A DNA stretch of 64,000 nucleotides from Meiothermus sp. (GCA_026004095.1 BPIL01000005.1:98930-162929); one strand, 5' to 3'. Shown: positions 48,702-57,249, counted from the stretch's first letter. Translations and numbers: made by a program. Notes: generated by a model from the sequence alone, not told the origin.

Positions 48702-49721
48702 TCATCGCGCCGGGCCAGTCACCCGCCGCTCGGCGATGGGGGGCAGGAAGCGCTCACTCCAGACCTGCTCCACCCGCAACGTGGTGTTGAGGCCGAAGGC
48801 TTTGGCAACCGCGCGGATGTTGCGCTCCACCCGCTCCCGGCGCACCGAGCCCAGCCCGAAGGCCCGGCTGTCGGCGGTGAGGACGTGGGTGTTGAGGGCC
48901 AGCAGCAGCCGCTCGCGCTCGAGGGCCTCGTTGATGAGCCCGTCCCGCCGCTTGACCGCCGCCACGCCCTCGTCGGGGTTGGCGATTACATCCTTGAAGC
49001 CCTTGACCAGAGCCCGCAAGAAGCCCGCCACCGCCTGGGGGTTGGCCTGGGCGAAGTCGCGCCGCACCACCACCGCGTTGCCGTAGAGATCCTGGGTGTA
49101 GTCGCCGTACTTGAAGATGACCAGATCCTCGGGCTTGACCCCCACGTTTTTGAGGTTGAGGAAGGAGGTGAAGTAAAAACCGGTGATGCCGTCGGCCTGA
49201 CCGCGGGCCAGGGTGGGCTCGCGCAGCGGCACGTCCACGTTGATGAAGTTAACTTTAGAAGCGTCCAGGCCCACCGCCTCGGCAAACACCGGGAAGAGCC
49301 GGCGGCCCGCGTCGCCTGCGGGGGCGGCCAGGGTTTTGCCCGCCAGGTCGGTGGGGCGGGCAATGCCTTTGCCCTTGATGGCAAACACCGCGGCGGGGGT
49401 GGTGTTGTAGACCATGAACACCGCCAGGAGCTGGTTGTTGGGGTTCCGGCTGTTGAACTCGATCAGGGAATTGAAGTCTGCAAAGCCCATGTCGTAGTTG
49501 CCGGCGGCAATTTTGCTGATGGCATCGGCGGAGCCAAAGCCCCGGTCAATGCTTACGTTCAGCCCTTCGGCGGTGTAGTAGCCCTTGTCCTGGGCCAGCA
49601 AGAAGGGTGCGGTGGGCCCCTGAAAAGCAAAGTCCAGGGTAAAACGCACGTTGGTGCGCGACTGGGCCAGGCCCAGGCCGGTCAGGAATAACAGGGCGAA
49701 AAGCAGACCTCGAGTCCACAT
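48702..49721 (-). CDS. ABC transporter substrate-binding protein, NMT1/THI5-like
   Basis: 339 residues with a signal peptide (about 1-18, cut near GLA). LDFAFQGPTAPFLLAQDKGYYTAEGL is the N-terminal lobe, followed by GFGSADAISKIAAGNYDMGFAD and LAGKTLAAPAGDA, the pattern of NMT1/THI5-like and sulfonate-binding proteins. No lipobox is seen. First gene of the leftward operon, with its own strong promoter. The ATG at 49721 follows GGGGAGG; a TTG two codons earlier is in frame. Confidence 0.9.
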   Translation of the reverse strand: MWTRGLLFALLFLTGLGLAQSRTNVRFTLDFAFQGPTAPFLLAQDKGYYTAEGLNVSIDRGFGSADAISKIAAGNYDMGFADFNSLIEFNSRNPNNQLLAVFMVYNTTPAAVFAIKGKGIARPTDLAGKTLAAPAGDAGRRLFPVFAEAVGLDASKVNFINVDVPLREPTLARGQADGITGFYFTSFLNLKNVGVKPEDLVIFKYGDYTQDLYGNAVVVRRDFAQANPQAVAGFLRALVKGFKDVIANPDEGVAAVKRRDGLINEALERERLLLALNTHVLTADSRAFGLGSVRRERVERNIRAVAKAFGLNTTLRVEQVWSERFLPPIAERRVTGPAR

Positions 49722-49758
49722 AAGCAAACCTCCCCGGTGTTTTTATACACCTGGGCCG

Positions 49759-49788
49759 AGTATAGGTAGATGCCTGGCGCAGTGTCAA
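49759..49788 (-). promoter_or_regulatory. Promoter of the urate transport and catabolism operon
   Basis: On the minus strand TTGACA (49788-49783) and TATACT (49764-49759) are separated by 18 bases, the best consensus match noticed in the window. The 5' leader contains a GGTGT/ACACC hairpin before the GGGGAGG ribosome-binding site. Confidence 0.82.
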
Positions 49789-49789
49789 C

Positions 49790-49809
49790 GGCAGCTCTCA
49801 ATAGCTGCC
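49790..49809. promoter_or_regulatory. 20-bp palindrome touching the urate operon -35 (candidate operator)
   Basis: GGCAGCT (49790-49796), CTCAAT, AGCTGCC (49803-49809): perfect 7-bp arms one base from the -35 hexamer. The position would suit an activator or a repressor of the urate genes. No regulator gene is adjacent. Confidence 0.6.
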
Positions 49810-49907
49810 AGGGTCGGATGAACGTTTTGAACAGGATCGGCGGTATTCCCGCTTAGTGTTATTGGGAAACGCCCAGAATGTCCGTATTTTTATAAACACA
49901 CCCGGGT

Positions 49908-51230
49908 TCATCCCGCCAAGGCTGCGGGTTCTTTCAGCGCCTGGGCGACGGCCTCGAGGGTTTTGTCCAGCTCCTCCGGGCCGTGCGCCAGCGAGAAGAA
50001 GGCGGCTTCGAACTGGCTGGGGGGCCAGTAGACGCCCCGCTGCAACAGGCCGTGGAAGAAGGCCTTGAAGCGCTCGGTGTCGGAGGCCACGGCCTCGGTG
50101 TAGGTTTGTACGGGCCCTTCGCGGAAGAAAACCGTAATCATGGAGCCTACGCGGTTGATGGCGACCGGCAGCCCGGCCTCGGCAAACAGGGTTTGCAGGC
50201 CTTGCTCGAGCGCCGCACCGTAGGCCTCGAGCCGGGCGTAGGGCGGGTTCTGGAAAAGGGTCTCCAGGGTAGCCAGCCCGGCGGCCATGGAGAGGGGGTT
50301 TCCGCTCAGGGTGCCGGCCTGGTAGACCGGGCCCAGCGGCGCCACCTGCTGCATGATCTCGGCCCGGCCCCCGTAGGCCCCCACCGGCAGCCCGCCCCCC
50401 AGAATCTTGCCCCAGCAGATCAGGTCGGGCTGCAGGCCCAGAAGCTCCACCGCGCCCCCCTTGGCCAGGCGGAAGCCGGTCATCACCTCGTCGGCGATCA
50501 GCAGGGCCCCATACTGGCGGGTCAGGCGGTGCAGGGCCTCGAGGAAGGCGGGCGTAGGGATGAGCACCCCCGCGTTGCCCACCACCGGCTCAAAGATCAC
50601 CGCGGCGATCTGCTCGCCGTAGCGCTGGAAGAGGTCTTCCAGGGCCTGGGGCTCGTTGTAGTCGGCCACCAGGGTCAGCTCGGCGAAGGCCTGGGGCACC
50701 CCGGCGCTCGAGGGGGCGCTGCGGGCGCTGCCCCCGCCCCCGGTGAGCAGGCCCGAGCCGGCCTGCACCAGGAGGCTGTCGGCATGGCCGTGGTAGTTGC
50801 CCCGGAACTTCACGATCAGGTCGCGCCCGGTGTAGCCCCGGGCCAGCCGCAGGGCGCTCATGGTGGCCTCGGTGCCGCTGCTCACAAAGCGCACCAGGTC
50901 GGCGCTGGGGTAGGCCTCCCGCACCCGCTGGGCCAGCCGGATCTCCCGCTCGGTGGGGGCCCCGTAGCTCAGCCCTTCGGCCAGGGCCTGCTGGATGGCG
51001 GCGATTACCGCCGGGTGGTTGTGCCCCAGAATCATGGGCCCCCAGGAGCCAATGTAATCCAGGAGCTGGTTGCCATCGGCGTCCCAGAGGTAGGCCCCCT
51101 GGGCCCGCGCGATAAAGCGCGGCGTACCGCCCACGGCTTTGAAGGCCCGCACCGGCGAGTTCACCCCACCGGGTATCACTTGCTGGGCTTCTTTGAACAA
51201 CTCCTCCGACCGCGTGATCGAGTGGTGCAT
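49908..51230 (-). CDS. hemL: Glutamate-1-semialdehyde 2,1-aminomutase
   Basis: 440 residues of a PLP aminomutase that makes 5-aminolevulinate in the C5 pathway. IPGGVNSPVRAFKAVGG, GSWGPMILGHNHP, VRFVSSGTEATMSALRLARG, the PLP-binding LLIADEVMTGFR and the Schiff-base lysine region WGKILGGGLPVGAYGG are intact. It is divergent from hemA, its partner in the pathway, with 178 bases between the starts. The ATG at 51230 begins the conserved SEELFKEAQ helix. Confidence 0.96.
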   Translation of the reverse strand: MHHSITRSEELFKEAQQVIPGGVNSPVRAFKAVGGTPRFIARAQGAYLWDADGNQLLDYIGSWGPMILGHNHPAVIAAIQQALAEGLSYGAPTEREIRLAQRVREAYPSADLVRFVSSGTEATMSALRLARGYTGRDLIVKFRGNYHGHADSLLVQAGSGLLTGGGGSARSAPSSAGVPQAFAELTLVADYNEPQALEDLFQRYGEQIAAVIFEPVVGNAGVLIPTPAFLEALHRLTRQYGALLIADEVMTGFRLAKGGAVELLGLQPDLICWGKILGGGLPVGAYGGRAEIMQQVAPLGPVYQAGTLSGNPLSMAAGLATLETLFQNPPYARLEAYGAALEQGLQTLFAEAGLPVAINRVGSMITVFFREGPVQTYTEAVASDTERFKAFFHGLLQRGVYWPPSQFEAAFFSLAHGPEELDKTLEAVAQALKEPAALAG

Positions 51231-51408
51231 GTCCAGAACTTAGCACCCCGGGGCCCTGTAGCACAACCCGGTGAACCGGTGGGTGAAGGGCGCACCCCGT
51301 GGGTGCGTTTCGGGTCGTTCTACACGGTACAATTGCCCGGGTTGGGTGAGGCCGGTGACAGTTTTGTGACACTTTTCTAAGCGTTTTGCTATTGATAATC
51401 AGTTTCGT

Positions 51409-52722
51409 ATGGAGCGGCTGGCCCTGATTGGGGTTTCACAGCGGAGGGGCGGGGTGGAGGCCCTGACCCAGTGGAATGAATGGTGGCAGCGCTGCACCCC
51501 TGAGGTGTCGGCCCTGGCCGAGGAGTGGGTGCCCCTTCTGACCTGCAACCGCCTCGAGGTGGTGTTGGCCCTGAAAGAGGGGGTGGCGCTCGAGCAGGCC
51601 CGACAAGCCCTGATACCCCCCGAACTCCCCCGGGGGTATGCCTACCAAGGCGAGGCGGCGCTGGAGCACCTGGCCCGGGTGGCGGCCTCGCTCGACTCGG
51701 TGAACCCCGGCGAAGACCAGATTATGCGGCAGGTGCGCCAGGCCTTTGAGGCGGCCAAAAAAGCCGGAAGCGTAGGCCCCCTGACCCATTTTGCCTTTCA
51801 GAGCGCGCTCAAGATCGCCAAGCGGGTGCGCCGGGAGGTGGAGCTGGCCCCGGCCCAGACCTCGCTGTTTAGCCTGGCCCGCCCGGCCCTGGAAGCCCTT
51901 CTGCCCCGCCCGGCCCGGGTGGCGGTGGTAGGCACCGGCGAGATGGGCAGCCTGGCGGCCCGCAGCCTGGCGGCCCTGCCCGGCATCGAGCTTTTGCTGG
52001 TGAACCGCACCCCCGAAAAAGCCCAGGCCCTGGCCGAGGCGCTGGGTGCTCGGGCTATGTCGCTATCGGATTTTCTGAAGAACCCCCCGCCCCTCGAGGC
52101 CCTGGTGGCGGCCACCCCGGTGGCGGGGCTGTTTGGCGGTGCTTTTTTTCAGGGCCAGCCCCGGCTCAGGGTGGTGGTAGATCTGGGGATGCCGGCCAAC
52201 ATAGTCCCGGAGGCCGCCCGGGGGGTGGCGCTTTTTGACCTGAATCGGCTGGAACGCCTGGGTGAGGAGCGCCGGGCGCGTCTGCGGGCTGAGTTAGCCA
52301 GGGCCGAGCTGATTGTGGTGCAGGAGCTGGAGCAGGCCCTGCTCGAGTGGGCCGAGCGGGCCATCGCACCGGCCATCACCCAGATGCGCGAGGCCTACCG
52401 TCGTACCCTGGCCGAGCTGCTGAGCGGGCAGGCCGAACCCGAACTCATTGAGCGGCTGGCCCACCGCTTCGCGCATTTTCCGGTGAAGGGCTTGCGCGGC
52501 TTGGCCCGGCGGTACGGCCCCGAGGCCGCCGAGGTGTTTTTGCAGGAAGCGGGTCTTTGGGCGGACGATCCCCTTCGGGACGGAACAGGTTCCGTGCACC
52601 GCGGGGACGATCCCCTTCGGGACGGAACGGGTTCCGTGCACCAAGGAGACGATCCCCTTCGGGACGGAGCCAGCTCCGTGCATCCGGTGAAGGCTGTGCA
52701 CCCGGGGGTGATCCGTGGATAG
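51409..52722 (+). CDS. hemA: Glutamyl-tRNA reductase with repeat-derived C-terminal tail
   Basis: 437 residues. GVSQRRGGVEAL and LLTCNRLEVVLAL (catalytic Cys in TCNR) form the N-terminal domain, followed by VNPGEDQIMRQVRQAF and the NADPH-binding VAVVGTGEMGSLAARSL. The reaction gives glutamate-1-semialdehyde. From about residue 385 the protein runs into three tandem copies of a 14-residue unit DDPLRDGTGSVHRG, encoded by palindromic 42-bp repeats and not part of the family. No SD precedes the ATG and a GATAAT lies 10 bases upstream, so the mRNA may be leaderless. Overlaps hemC by 8 bases. Confidence 0.94.
   Translation: MERLALIGVSQRRGGVEALTQWNEWWQRCTPEVSALAEEWVPLLTCNRLEVVLALKEGVALEQARQALIPPELPRGYAYQGEAALEHLARVAASLDSVNPGEDQIMRQVRQAFEAAKKAGSVGPLTHFAFQSALKIAKRVRREVELAPAQTSLFSLARPALEALLPRPARVAVVGTGEMGSLAARSLAALPGIELLLVNRTPEKAQALAEALGARAMSLSDFLKNPPPLEALVAATPVAGLFGGAFFQGQPRLRVVVDLGMPANIVPEAARGVALFDLNRLERLGEERRARLRAELARAELIVVQELEQALLEWAERAIAPAITQMREAYRRTLAELLSGQAEPELIERLAHRFAHFPVKGLRGLARRYGPEAAEVFLQEAGLWADDPLRDGTGSVHRGDDPLRDGTGSVHQGDDPLRDGASSVHPVKAVHPGVIRG
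52564..52689. repeat. Three 42-bp tandem palindromic repeats at the hemA 3' end
   Basis: Copies begin at 52564, 52606 and 52648, each starting GACGATCCCCTTCGGGACGG. Each holds a hairpin: ACGGAAC-AG-GTTCCGT in copy 1, ACGGAAC-GG-GTTCCGT in copy 2, ACGGAGC-CA-GCTCCGT in copy 3. The third copy has changed both arms together, keeping the pairing. An 18-base part recurs at 41674-41691. Confidence 0.92.
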
Positions 52723-53617
52723 GGTGCGTATTGCTACCCGCGGCAGCCGGCTGGCGCTGTGGCAGGCGGGCTGGGTGAAGGAGCGGCTCGAGCGGCAGGG
52801 GGCTCAGGTGGAGCTGGTGGTGGTGGAGACCCAGGGCGACCGGGAAAGCCTGCCCTTTGCCCAGATGCAGGGCCAGGGCTTTTTCACCAAGGCCGTGCAG
52901 GACGCAGTGCTGAACGGGGAGGCCGACCTGGCAGTGCATTCGTACAAAGACCTGCCCAGCGCCCGGCCAGAGGGTTTGGAAATTGCTGCCGTGCCCAAAA
53001 GAGAAGACCCCCGCGAGCTTTTGCTGGTTCGCCCGGAAGCCCTGGACGAAGCCGCGCCCGGCCTGCCCCTGCGCTCAGGGGCCCTGGCAGGCACCAGCGC
53101 CGCGCGGCGCCAGGCCCAGCTCAGGCAGCTCAGGCCCGACCTGGGTCTGAAGGAGCTGCGCGGGAATGTGCCGACCCGGGTGGATAAGCTCCGGCGCGGG
53201 GAGTACGACGCTATTTTGCTAGCTTATGCTGGTTTGAAGCGGCTCGAGCTTGACCTGAGCGGCCTGTATACACAGGTGCTGCCCACAACCGTGCTGGTGC
53301 CGGCTCCAGCCCAGGGTGCGCTGGCCCTGGAGTGTCGCTCAGACGATCACCGTCTCAAAGCCCTGCTGCAACCCCTGGATGACCCCCAGGCCCGCCGCAC
53401 GGTGGAAGCGGAGCGGGGGCTCATGCAGAAGCTGGCCGGGGGCTGTCAGCTAGCCCTGGGTGCACTGGCCCAGGCCACCCCGCAGGGGCTGGCGCTCCTG
53501 GCCTGGTATGGCGGTCGGCGTTACCAGGCCCAGGCCCCGACCCCTGAGGCCGTGGCGCAGGCCGTTTTTGACCAAATTCGAGCCGAGCATCCGGAGGTGG
53601 TATGCGCATCGCACTAA
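52715..53617 (+). CDS. hemC: Hydroxymethylbilane synthase
   Basis: 300 residues joining four porphobilinogens into hydroxymethylbilane. RIATRGSRLALWQAGWV, VVETQGDRE, FTKAVQDAVLNGEADLAVHSYKDLP (split across conserved blocks), RGNVPTRVDKLRRGEYDAILLAYAGL and AGGCQLALG with the dipyrromethane-binding Cys are present. The start is GTG within the hemA stop region, giving translational coupling. Overlaps hemD by 16 bases. Confidence 0.96.
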   Translation: MDRVRIATRGSRLALWQAGWVKERLERQGAQVELVVVETQGDRESLPFAQMQGQGFFTKAVQDAVLNGEADLAVHSYKDLPSARPEGLEIAAVPKREDPRELLLVRPEALDEAAPGLPLRSGALAGTSAARRQAQLRQLRPDLGLKELRGNVPTRVDKLRRGEYDAILLAYAGLKRLELDLSGLYTQVLPTTVLVPAPAQGALALECRSDDHRLKALLQPLDDPQARRTVEAERGLMQKLAGGCQLALGALAQATPQGLALLAWYGGRRYQAQAPTPEAVAQAVFDQIRAEHPEVVCASH

Positions 53618-54282
53618 CCCAGTCTGAAGGCCGCCTGGAAGGTTTGCAGGAGCGCCTGGAGGCGATGGGCCTCGAGGTGCTGCGACTTCCCCTCATTCAG
53701 ACCCAGACCCTACCCGCCGACCTGAGCCCTCTATCCGACTGCCGCTGGTGGCTGTTTACCAGCGTGGCGGCGGTGCGGGCGGTGCTCGAGCTGGGGGGTA
53801 GCCTGCAAGGCCGGGCGTTGGGGGCGGTGGGCCGGGCCACCCAGCAGGCCCTGGAAGAGGCCGGTGGCAGGGTAGACCTGGTAGCCCCCGAGGAGACCGC
53901 CGAGAGCCTGGCCGAGGCCTTCCTGGCCCAGCGACCCTTTGGTTTTGTGGGGCTGCCGCAGGGCAACCGCGCACGCCCGCTGCTGGCCCAGCGCTTGCGC
54001 GAAGCGGGCTATGTGGTGCGGAGTGTGGTGGTTTATCAGACCCAGCCCGTGCCCTGGCCCCCCGAGCTACCGGCTCCAGAGCTGGTGCTACTGGCCAGCC
54101 CGTCCGGGGTGGAAGCCCTGCCAGAGGCGGTTGGGCGCAAAGCCCGCCTGCTGGCGTTGGGCCCCACCACGGCGGCGGCCCTGGCTGAGCGGGGTTTCCC
54201 GCACACAGTGGTGCCGAGGCCTAGCGTGGAGGCCGTTTTGGAAACCATCCGGCACCTTCGAGGTGAGATATGCTCGACCTGA
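53602..54282 (+). CDS. hemD: Uroporphyrinogen-III synthase
   Basis: 226 residues of a poorly conserved two-domain family that cyclises hydroxymethylbilane. MRIALTQSEGRLEGL at the start, WWLFTSVAAVRAVLE, GRALGAVGRATQQALEEAG, and the C-terminal LLASPSGVEALPEAV and LALGPTTAAALAERGF match the expected pattern. The gene order between hemC and hemB supports the call. Both ends overlap neighbours. Confidence 0.9.
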   Translation: MRIALTQSEGRLEGLQERLEAMGLEVLRLPLIQTQTLPADLSPLSDCRWWLFTSVAAVRAVLELGGSLQGRALGAVGRATQQALEEAGGRVDLVAPEETAESLAEAFLAQRPFGFVGLPQGNRARPLLAQRLREAGYVVRSVVVYQTQPVPWPPELPAPELVLLASPSGVEALPEAVGRKARLLALGPTTAAALAERGFPHTVVPRPSVEAVLETIRHLRGEICST

Positions 54283-55292
54283 AAAGCACCGAAACTCTAC
54301 CCGATCTTGCCCGGCGACCCCGTAGACTGCGCTCCAGCGCCGCCCTTCGCGAGAGCGTAGCCGAAACCCACCTGCGCCCCACCGACTTTCTGGTGCCGTT
54401 TTTTGTGATGCCAGGGCAGGGGCTGGCCGAACCCATCGAGGCCCTGCCCGGAATCCGGCGCTACAGCGTGGATAGGTTCCTGCTCGAGGTCGAACGGGCC
54501 TTGAAGCTGGGACTGCGCAGCCTGCTGCTCTTTGGCGTGCTGCCCGATACCTGGAAAGACCCTTTCGGCAATAGCGCCGCCGACGCCAAAGGCCCGGTGC
54601 CCACCGCCATCCGGGAAGCCCGCAAGGCCTTTGGTGAGGATGTGGTCATCTACACCGACGTCTGCCTGTGCGCCCACACCACCCACGGCCACTGCGGGGT
54701 GCTGAAAGAGACCCCTCGAGGGGTGCAGATCGACAACGACCGCTCGCTGCCGCAACTGGCCGCCATGGCCCTGGCCCACGCCGAGGCCGGCGCCGATTTT
54801 GTGGCCCCCTCCGACATGATGGACGGGCGGGTGGGCTACCTGCGCCGCGCCCTGGATCAGGCCGGCCATACCGGGGTGGGCATCCTTTCGTATGCCGTCA
54901 AGTACGCCAGCGCTTTTTACGGCCCATTCCGCGATGCGGCCAAGAGCGCCCCCAGTTTTGGCGACCGGGCCAGCTACCAGATGGACATCCGCAATGCCCG
55001 CGAGGCCCTGCGCGAAGCCGCCCTCGACGAGGCTGAAGGGGCGGATATGCTCATGGTGAAGCCCGCGCTGGCCTACCTCGATATTCTGGCCCGCCTGCGG
55101 CCGCAAACCCAACTGCCTTTGGTGGCCTACAACGTGAGCGGTGAGTACGCCATGCTCAAGGCGGCGGCCCGGGCTGGTGCGCTGGACGAGGCCCGGGCGG
55201 TGCGCGAGACCCTGGTGGCTATCAAGCGGGCCGGGGCCGACCTGATCATCAGCTACCACGCCCAGGAGGCCCTGGCCCAGGGCTGGATCTGA
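54270..55292 (+). CDS. hemB: Delta-aminolevulinic acid dehydratase
   Basis: 340 residues condensing two 5-aminolevulinates into porphobilinogen. The zinc site DVCLCAHTTHGHCG has Cys132, Cys134 and Cys142. Schiff-base lysines are Lys211 (SYAVKYASAFYGPF) and Lys264 (MVKPALAYLD). It overlaps hemD by 13 bases. The N-terminal extension before RRLRSSAALRESV is of ordinary length. It precedes the two-component pair, after a 116-base gap. Confidence 0.97.
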   Translation: MLDLKSTETLPDLARRPRRLRSSAALRESVAETHLRPTDFLVPFFVMPGQGLAEPIEALPGIRRYSVDRFLLEVERALKLGLRSLLLFGVLPDTWKDPFGNSAADAKGPVPTAIREARKAFGEDVVIYTDVCLCAHTTHGHCGVLKETPRGVQIDNDRSLPQLAAMALAHAEAGADFVAPSDMMDGRVGYLRRALDQAGHTGVGILSYAVKYASAFYGPFRDAAKSAPSFGDRASYQMDIRNAREALREAALDEAEGADMLMVKPALAYLDILARLRPQTQLPLVAYNVSGEYAMLKAAARAGALDEARAVRETLVAIKRAGADLIISYHAQEALAQGWI

Positions 55293-55408
55293 GCGATGCC
55301 CCTATGGGATAAAAGACCCTTTGAAGGAGTGGATAAACCAGGCAATATGTATTAGCTGGGCCCAGAACGGGCGATTGGGAGGTGGGTTTACTGCGAAGGT
55401 TGATTCAA

Positions 55409-56527
55409 ATGCGTTCGTCTCGAGGCTGGGTCTGGGTGGCCTTTGGGGTGGTGGTGGTGTTCCTGCTGGCCCAGGTGGCCTGGTGGCTGATCTTCCAGCG
55501 CAACACCATCCAGCAAAACATCGAGTACGCCGAGACCGCCTGGTTGCAGGAGGCTGCGCTGGTGCAGCAGCTCTGGGCGGCCACCGCGCCTGAGAAGCGC
55601 GAGGCGCTAAGGCTCGAGCTGCAAAAGGCCTTCCCGCACCTCGAGGTCGAGGGCGAACGGGTGTATGTCAACCCCGAGCGGCTCAAGGCCTACCGCACCG
55701 AGCAGATGCGGCACCTGCGCATGTTTGCCTACGAGGGGCCGGTTTTCTTGCTGGTGATGCTCCTGGGGCTCTACATCATCGGGCGCAGCCTGCGCAGTGA
55801 GCAGGAGTTCAAGCGCCGCCAGCAGAACTTCCTGATGGCCGCCTCCCACGAGTTTCGCACCCCCATCAGCACCCTGCGCCTGCTGGCCCAGACCCTAACC
55901 ATGCGCGAGCTACCTCGCGAAAAGCAGCTCGCTTACCTGGAGCACATGATCCACGAAATTGACCGCATGGAAGACCTTACCGAGCGGCTGCTGGCCACCT
56001 CGAGGCTGGCCCAGGGTATGGGCCAGATAAAGCCGGAACGCCACGATCTGAACCAGGCCGTCAGCCGTTGCCTGGCCCGCCAACAACAAACCCTGGCGGC
56101 CCGTGGGGCTGCTCTGCACCTCGAGCCCGCACCCACCCCCCTTCCGGTCGACCTCGACCCCGAGGCTTTTGGTCTGGTGCTCTCGAACCTGCTCGACAAC
56201 GCTATAAAATACACCCCGCAGCCAGAAAAACCAATCTGGGTGCGCCTGCATAGCAGGGGAGGGCAGGCCGTGCTGGAGGTGGAAGACCGGGGGGTGGGCC
56301 TGTCCAAAGGGCAGCTACAGCAAATTTTCGAACCCTTCTACCGCGTGGGCGACGAGCAGACCCGCCGCACCCGCGGCCTGGGTCTGGGGCTTTATCTGGT
56401 CAAGAGCATCACCGAGCTGATGGGGGGTCGGGTCTGGGCCGAGGCCCTGCCCCAGGGCAGCCGCTTTGTGCTGAGCTTTCCCCTGGCCGAATCCCCAGGG
56501 CCAGCCCCTGAAAGGAGCCTGGCATGA
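55409..56527 (+). CDS. Sensor histidine kinase within the heme cluster
   Basis: 372 residues: a TM helix (about 8-29), a periplasmic segment of about 80 residues rich in Glu/Leu helices, a second TM helix (about 110-126), a HisKA domain with AASHEFRTP (His147), and a HATPase domain with NLLDNAIKY, DRGVGL and GLGLGLYLV. It should phosphorylate the next-encoded regulator. The ATG at 55409 with AAGG at 55396 is preferred; a GTG at 55382 is in frame. Its place between hemB and hemE suggests heme, iron or oxidative input, but no sensor motif proves it. Confidence 0.9.
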   Translation: MRSSRGWVWVAFGVVVVFLLAQVAWWLIFQRNTIQQNIEYAETAWLQEAALVQQLWAATAPEKREALRLELQKAFPHLEVEGERVYVNPERLKAYRTEQMRHLRMFAYEGPVFLLVMLLGLYIIGRSLRSEQEFKRRQQNFLMAASHEFRTPISTLRLLAQTLTMRELPREKQLAYLEHMIHEIDRMEDLTERLLATSRLAQGMGQIKPERHDLNQAVSRCLARQQQTLAARGAALHLEPAPTPLPVDLDPEAFGLVLSNLLDNAIKYTPQPEKPIWVRLHSRGGQAVLEVEDRGVGLSKGQLQQIFEPFYRVGDEQTRRTRGLGLGLYLVKSITELMGGRVWAEALPQGSRFVLSFPLAESPGPAPERSLA

Positions 56528-57249
56528 AGCCCAAGGTGTTGCTGGTTGAAGATGAACCTGCCCTGGCCGGGGCCCTGGCCGATAACCTCGAGGGCGAGGG
56601 CTACGTGGTGGAAATTGCCCGGGACGGTCACACGGCGCTGGCGCGCTGGACGGCCTGGCAGCCCGACCTGGTGGTGCTTGACGTGATGCTACCGGGCCTG
56701 GACGGCCTGCAGGTCTGCCAGAAAATGCGGGCCCAGGGCCAGACCACCCCGGTGCTGTTCCTATCGGCCAGAGGGGCCCCCGAGGAGCGGGTCGAGGGGC
56801 TTAGGGTGGGGGGCGACGATTACCTGGCTAAACCCTTCCACCTGCCCGAGTTTTTGTTGCGCGTCAAGAACCTTCTGCGCCGCCGGGCCGAGACCCCAGG
56901 GGCGGTGTACGAGTTTGCCGGCCATCGGGTGGACTTTCGCGCCTGGACGGCCTACCTGAAGGATGGCCGCAAAGAGGCCCTGGGGGAGCGTGAGATGGCT
57001 ATTCTGCGCCTGCTGATTGAGCGGGCCGGCCAGGTGGTGAGCCGCGACGAGATTCTCGACCAGGTCTGGGGCCAGGAGGTGTTCCCCAGCAGCCGCACCA
57101 TCGACAACTTTGTGATGCGCCTGCGCCGGCTGTTCGAGCCCAACCCGGCCCACCCGGTGCATTTTCATACGGTCTGGGGGGTGGGTTACCGCTTCACCCC
57201 GCAGCCCGAGTTCAAATCCGAGACCACCTTTTCTAAGGAGCCGACTTGA
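56524..57249 (+). CDS. OmpR/PhoB-family response regulator within the heme cluster
   Basis: 241 residues. The receiver domain has VLLVEDEPALAGAL, phosphoacceptor Asp53 (LVVLDVMLPG) and YLAKPF. The winged-helix DNA-binding domain (about 130-230) has LGEREMAILRLLIERAGQVV and TIDNFVMRLRRLF, ending VHFHTVWGVGYRF. It overlaps the kinase stop by 4 bases and its own stop overlaps the hemE start (TTGA), so the pair is embedded in the heme operon. Targets unknown; the hem genes are the obvious candidates. Confidence 0.94.
   Translation: MKPKVLLVEDEPALAGALADNLEGEGYVVEIARDGHTALARWTAWQPDLVVLDVMLPGLDGLQVCQKMRAQGQTTPVLFLSARGAPEERVEGLRVGGDDYLAKPFHLPEFLLRVKNLLRRRAETPGAVYEFAGHRVDFRAWTAYLKDGRKEALGEREMAILRLLIERAGQVVSRDEILDQVWGQEVFPSSRTIDNFVMRLRRLFEPNPAHPVHFHTVWGVGYRFTPQPEFKSETTFSKEPT

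Noticed and set aside
52564..52689. CRISPR array
   Set aside because: The repeats are directly adjacent with no spacers, and lie inside a coding frame.
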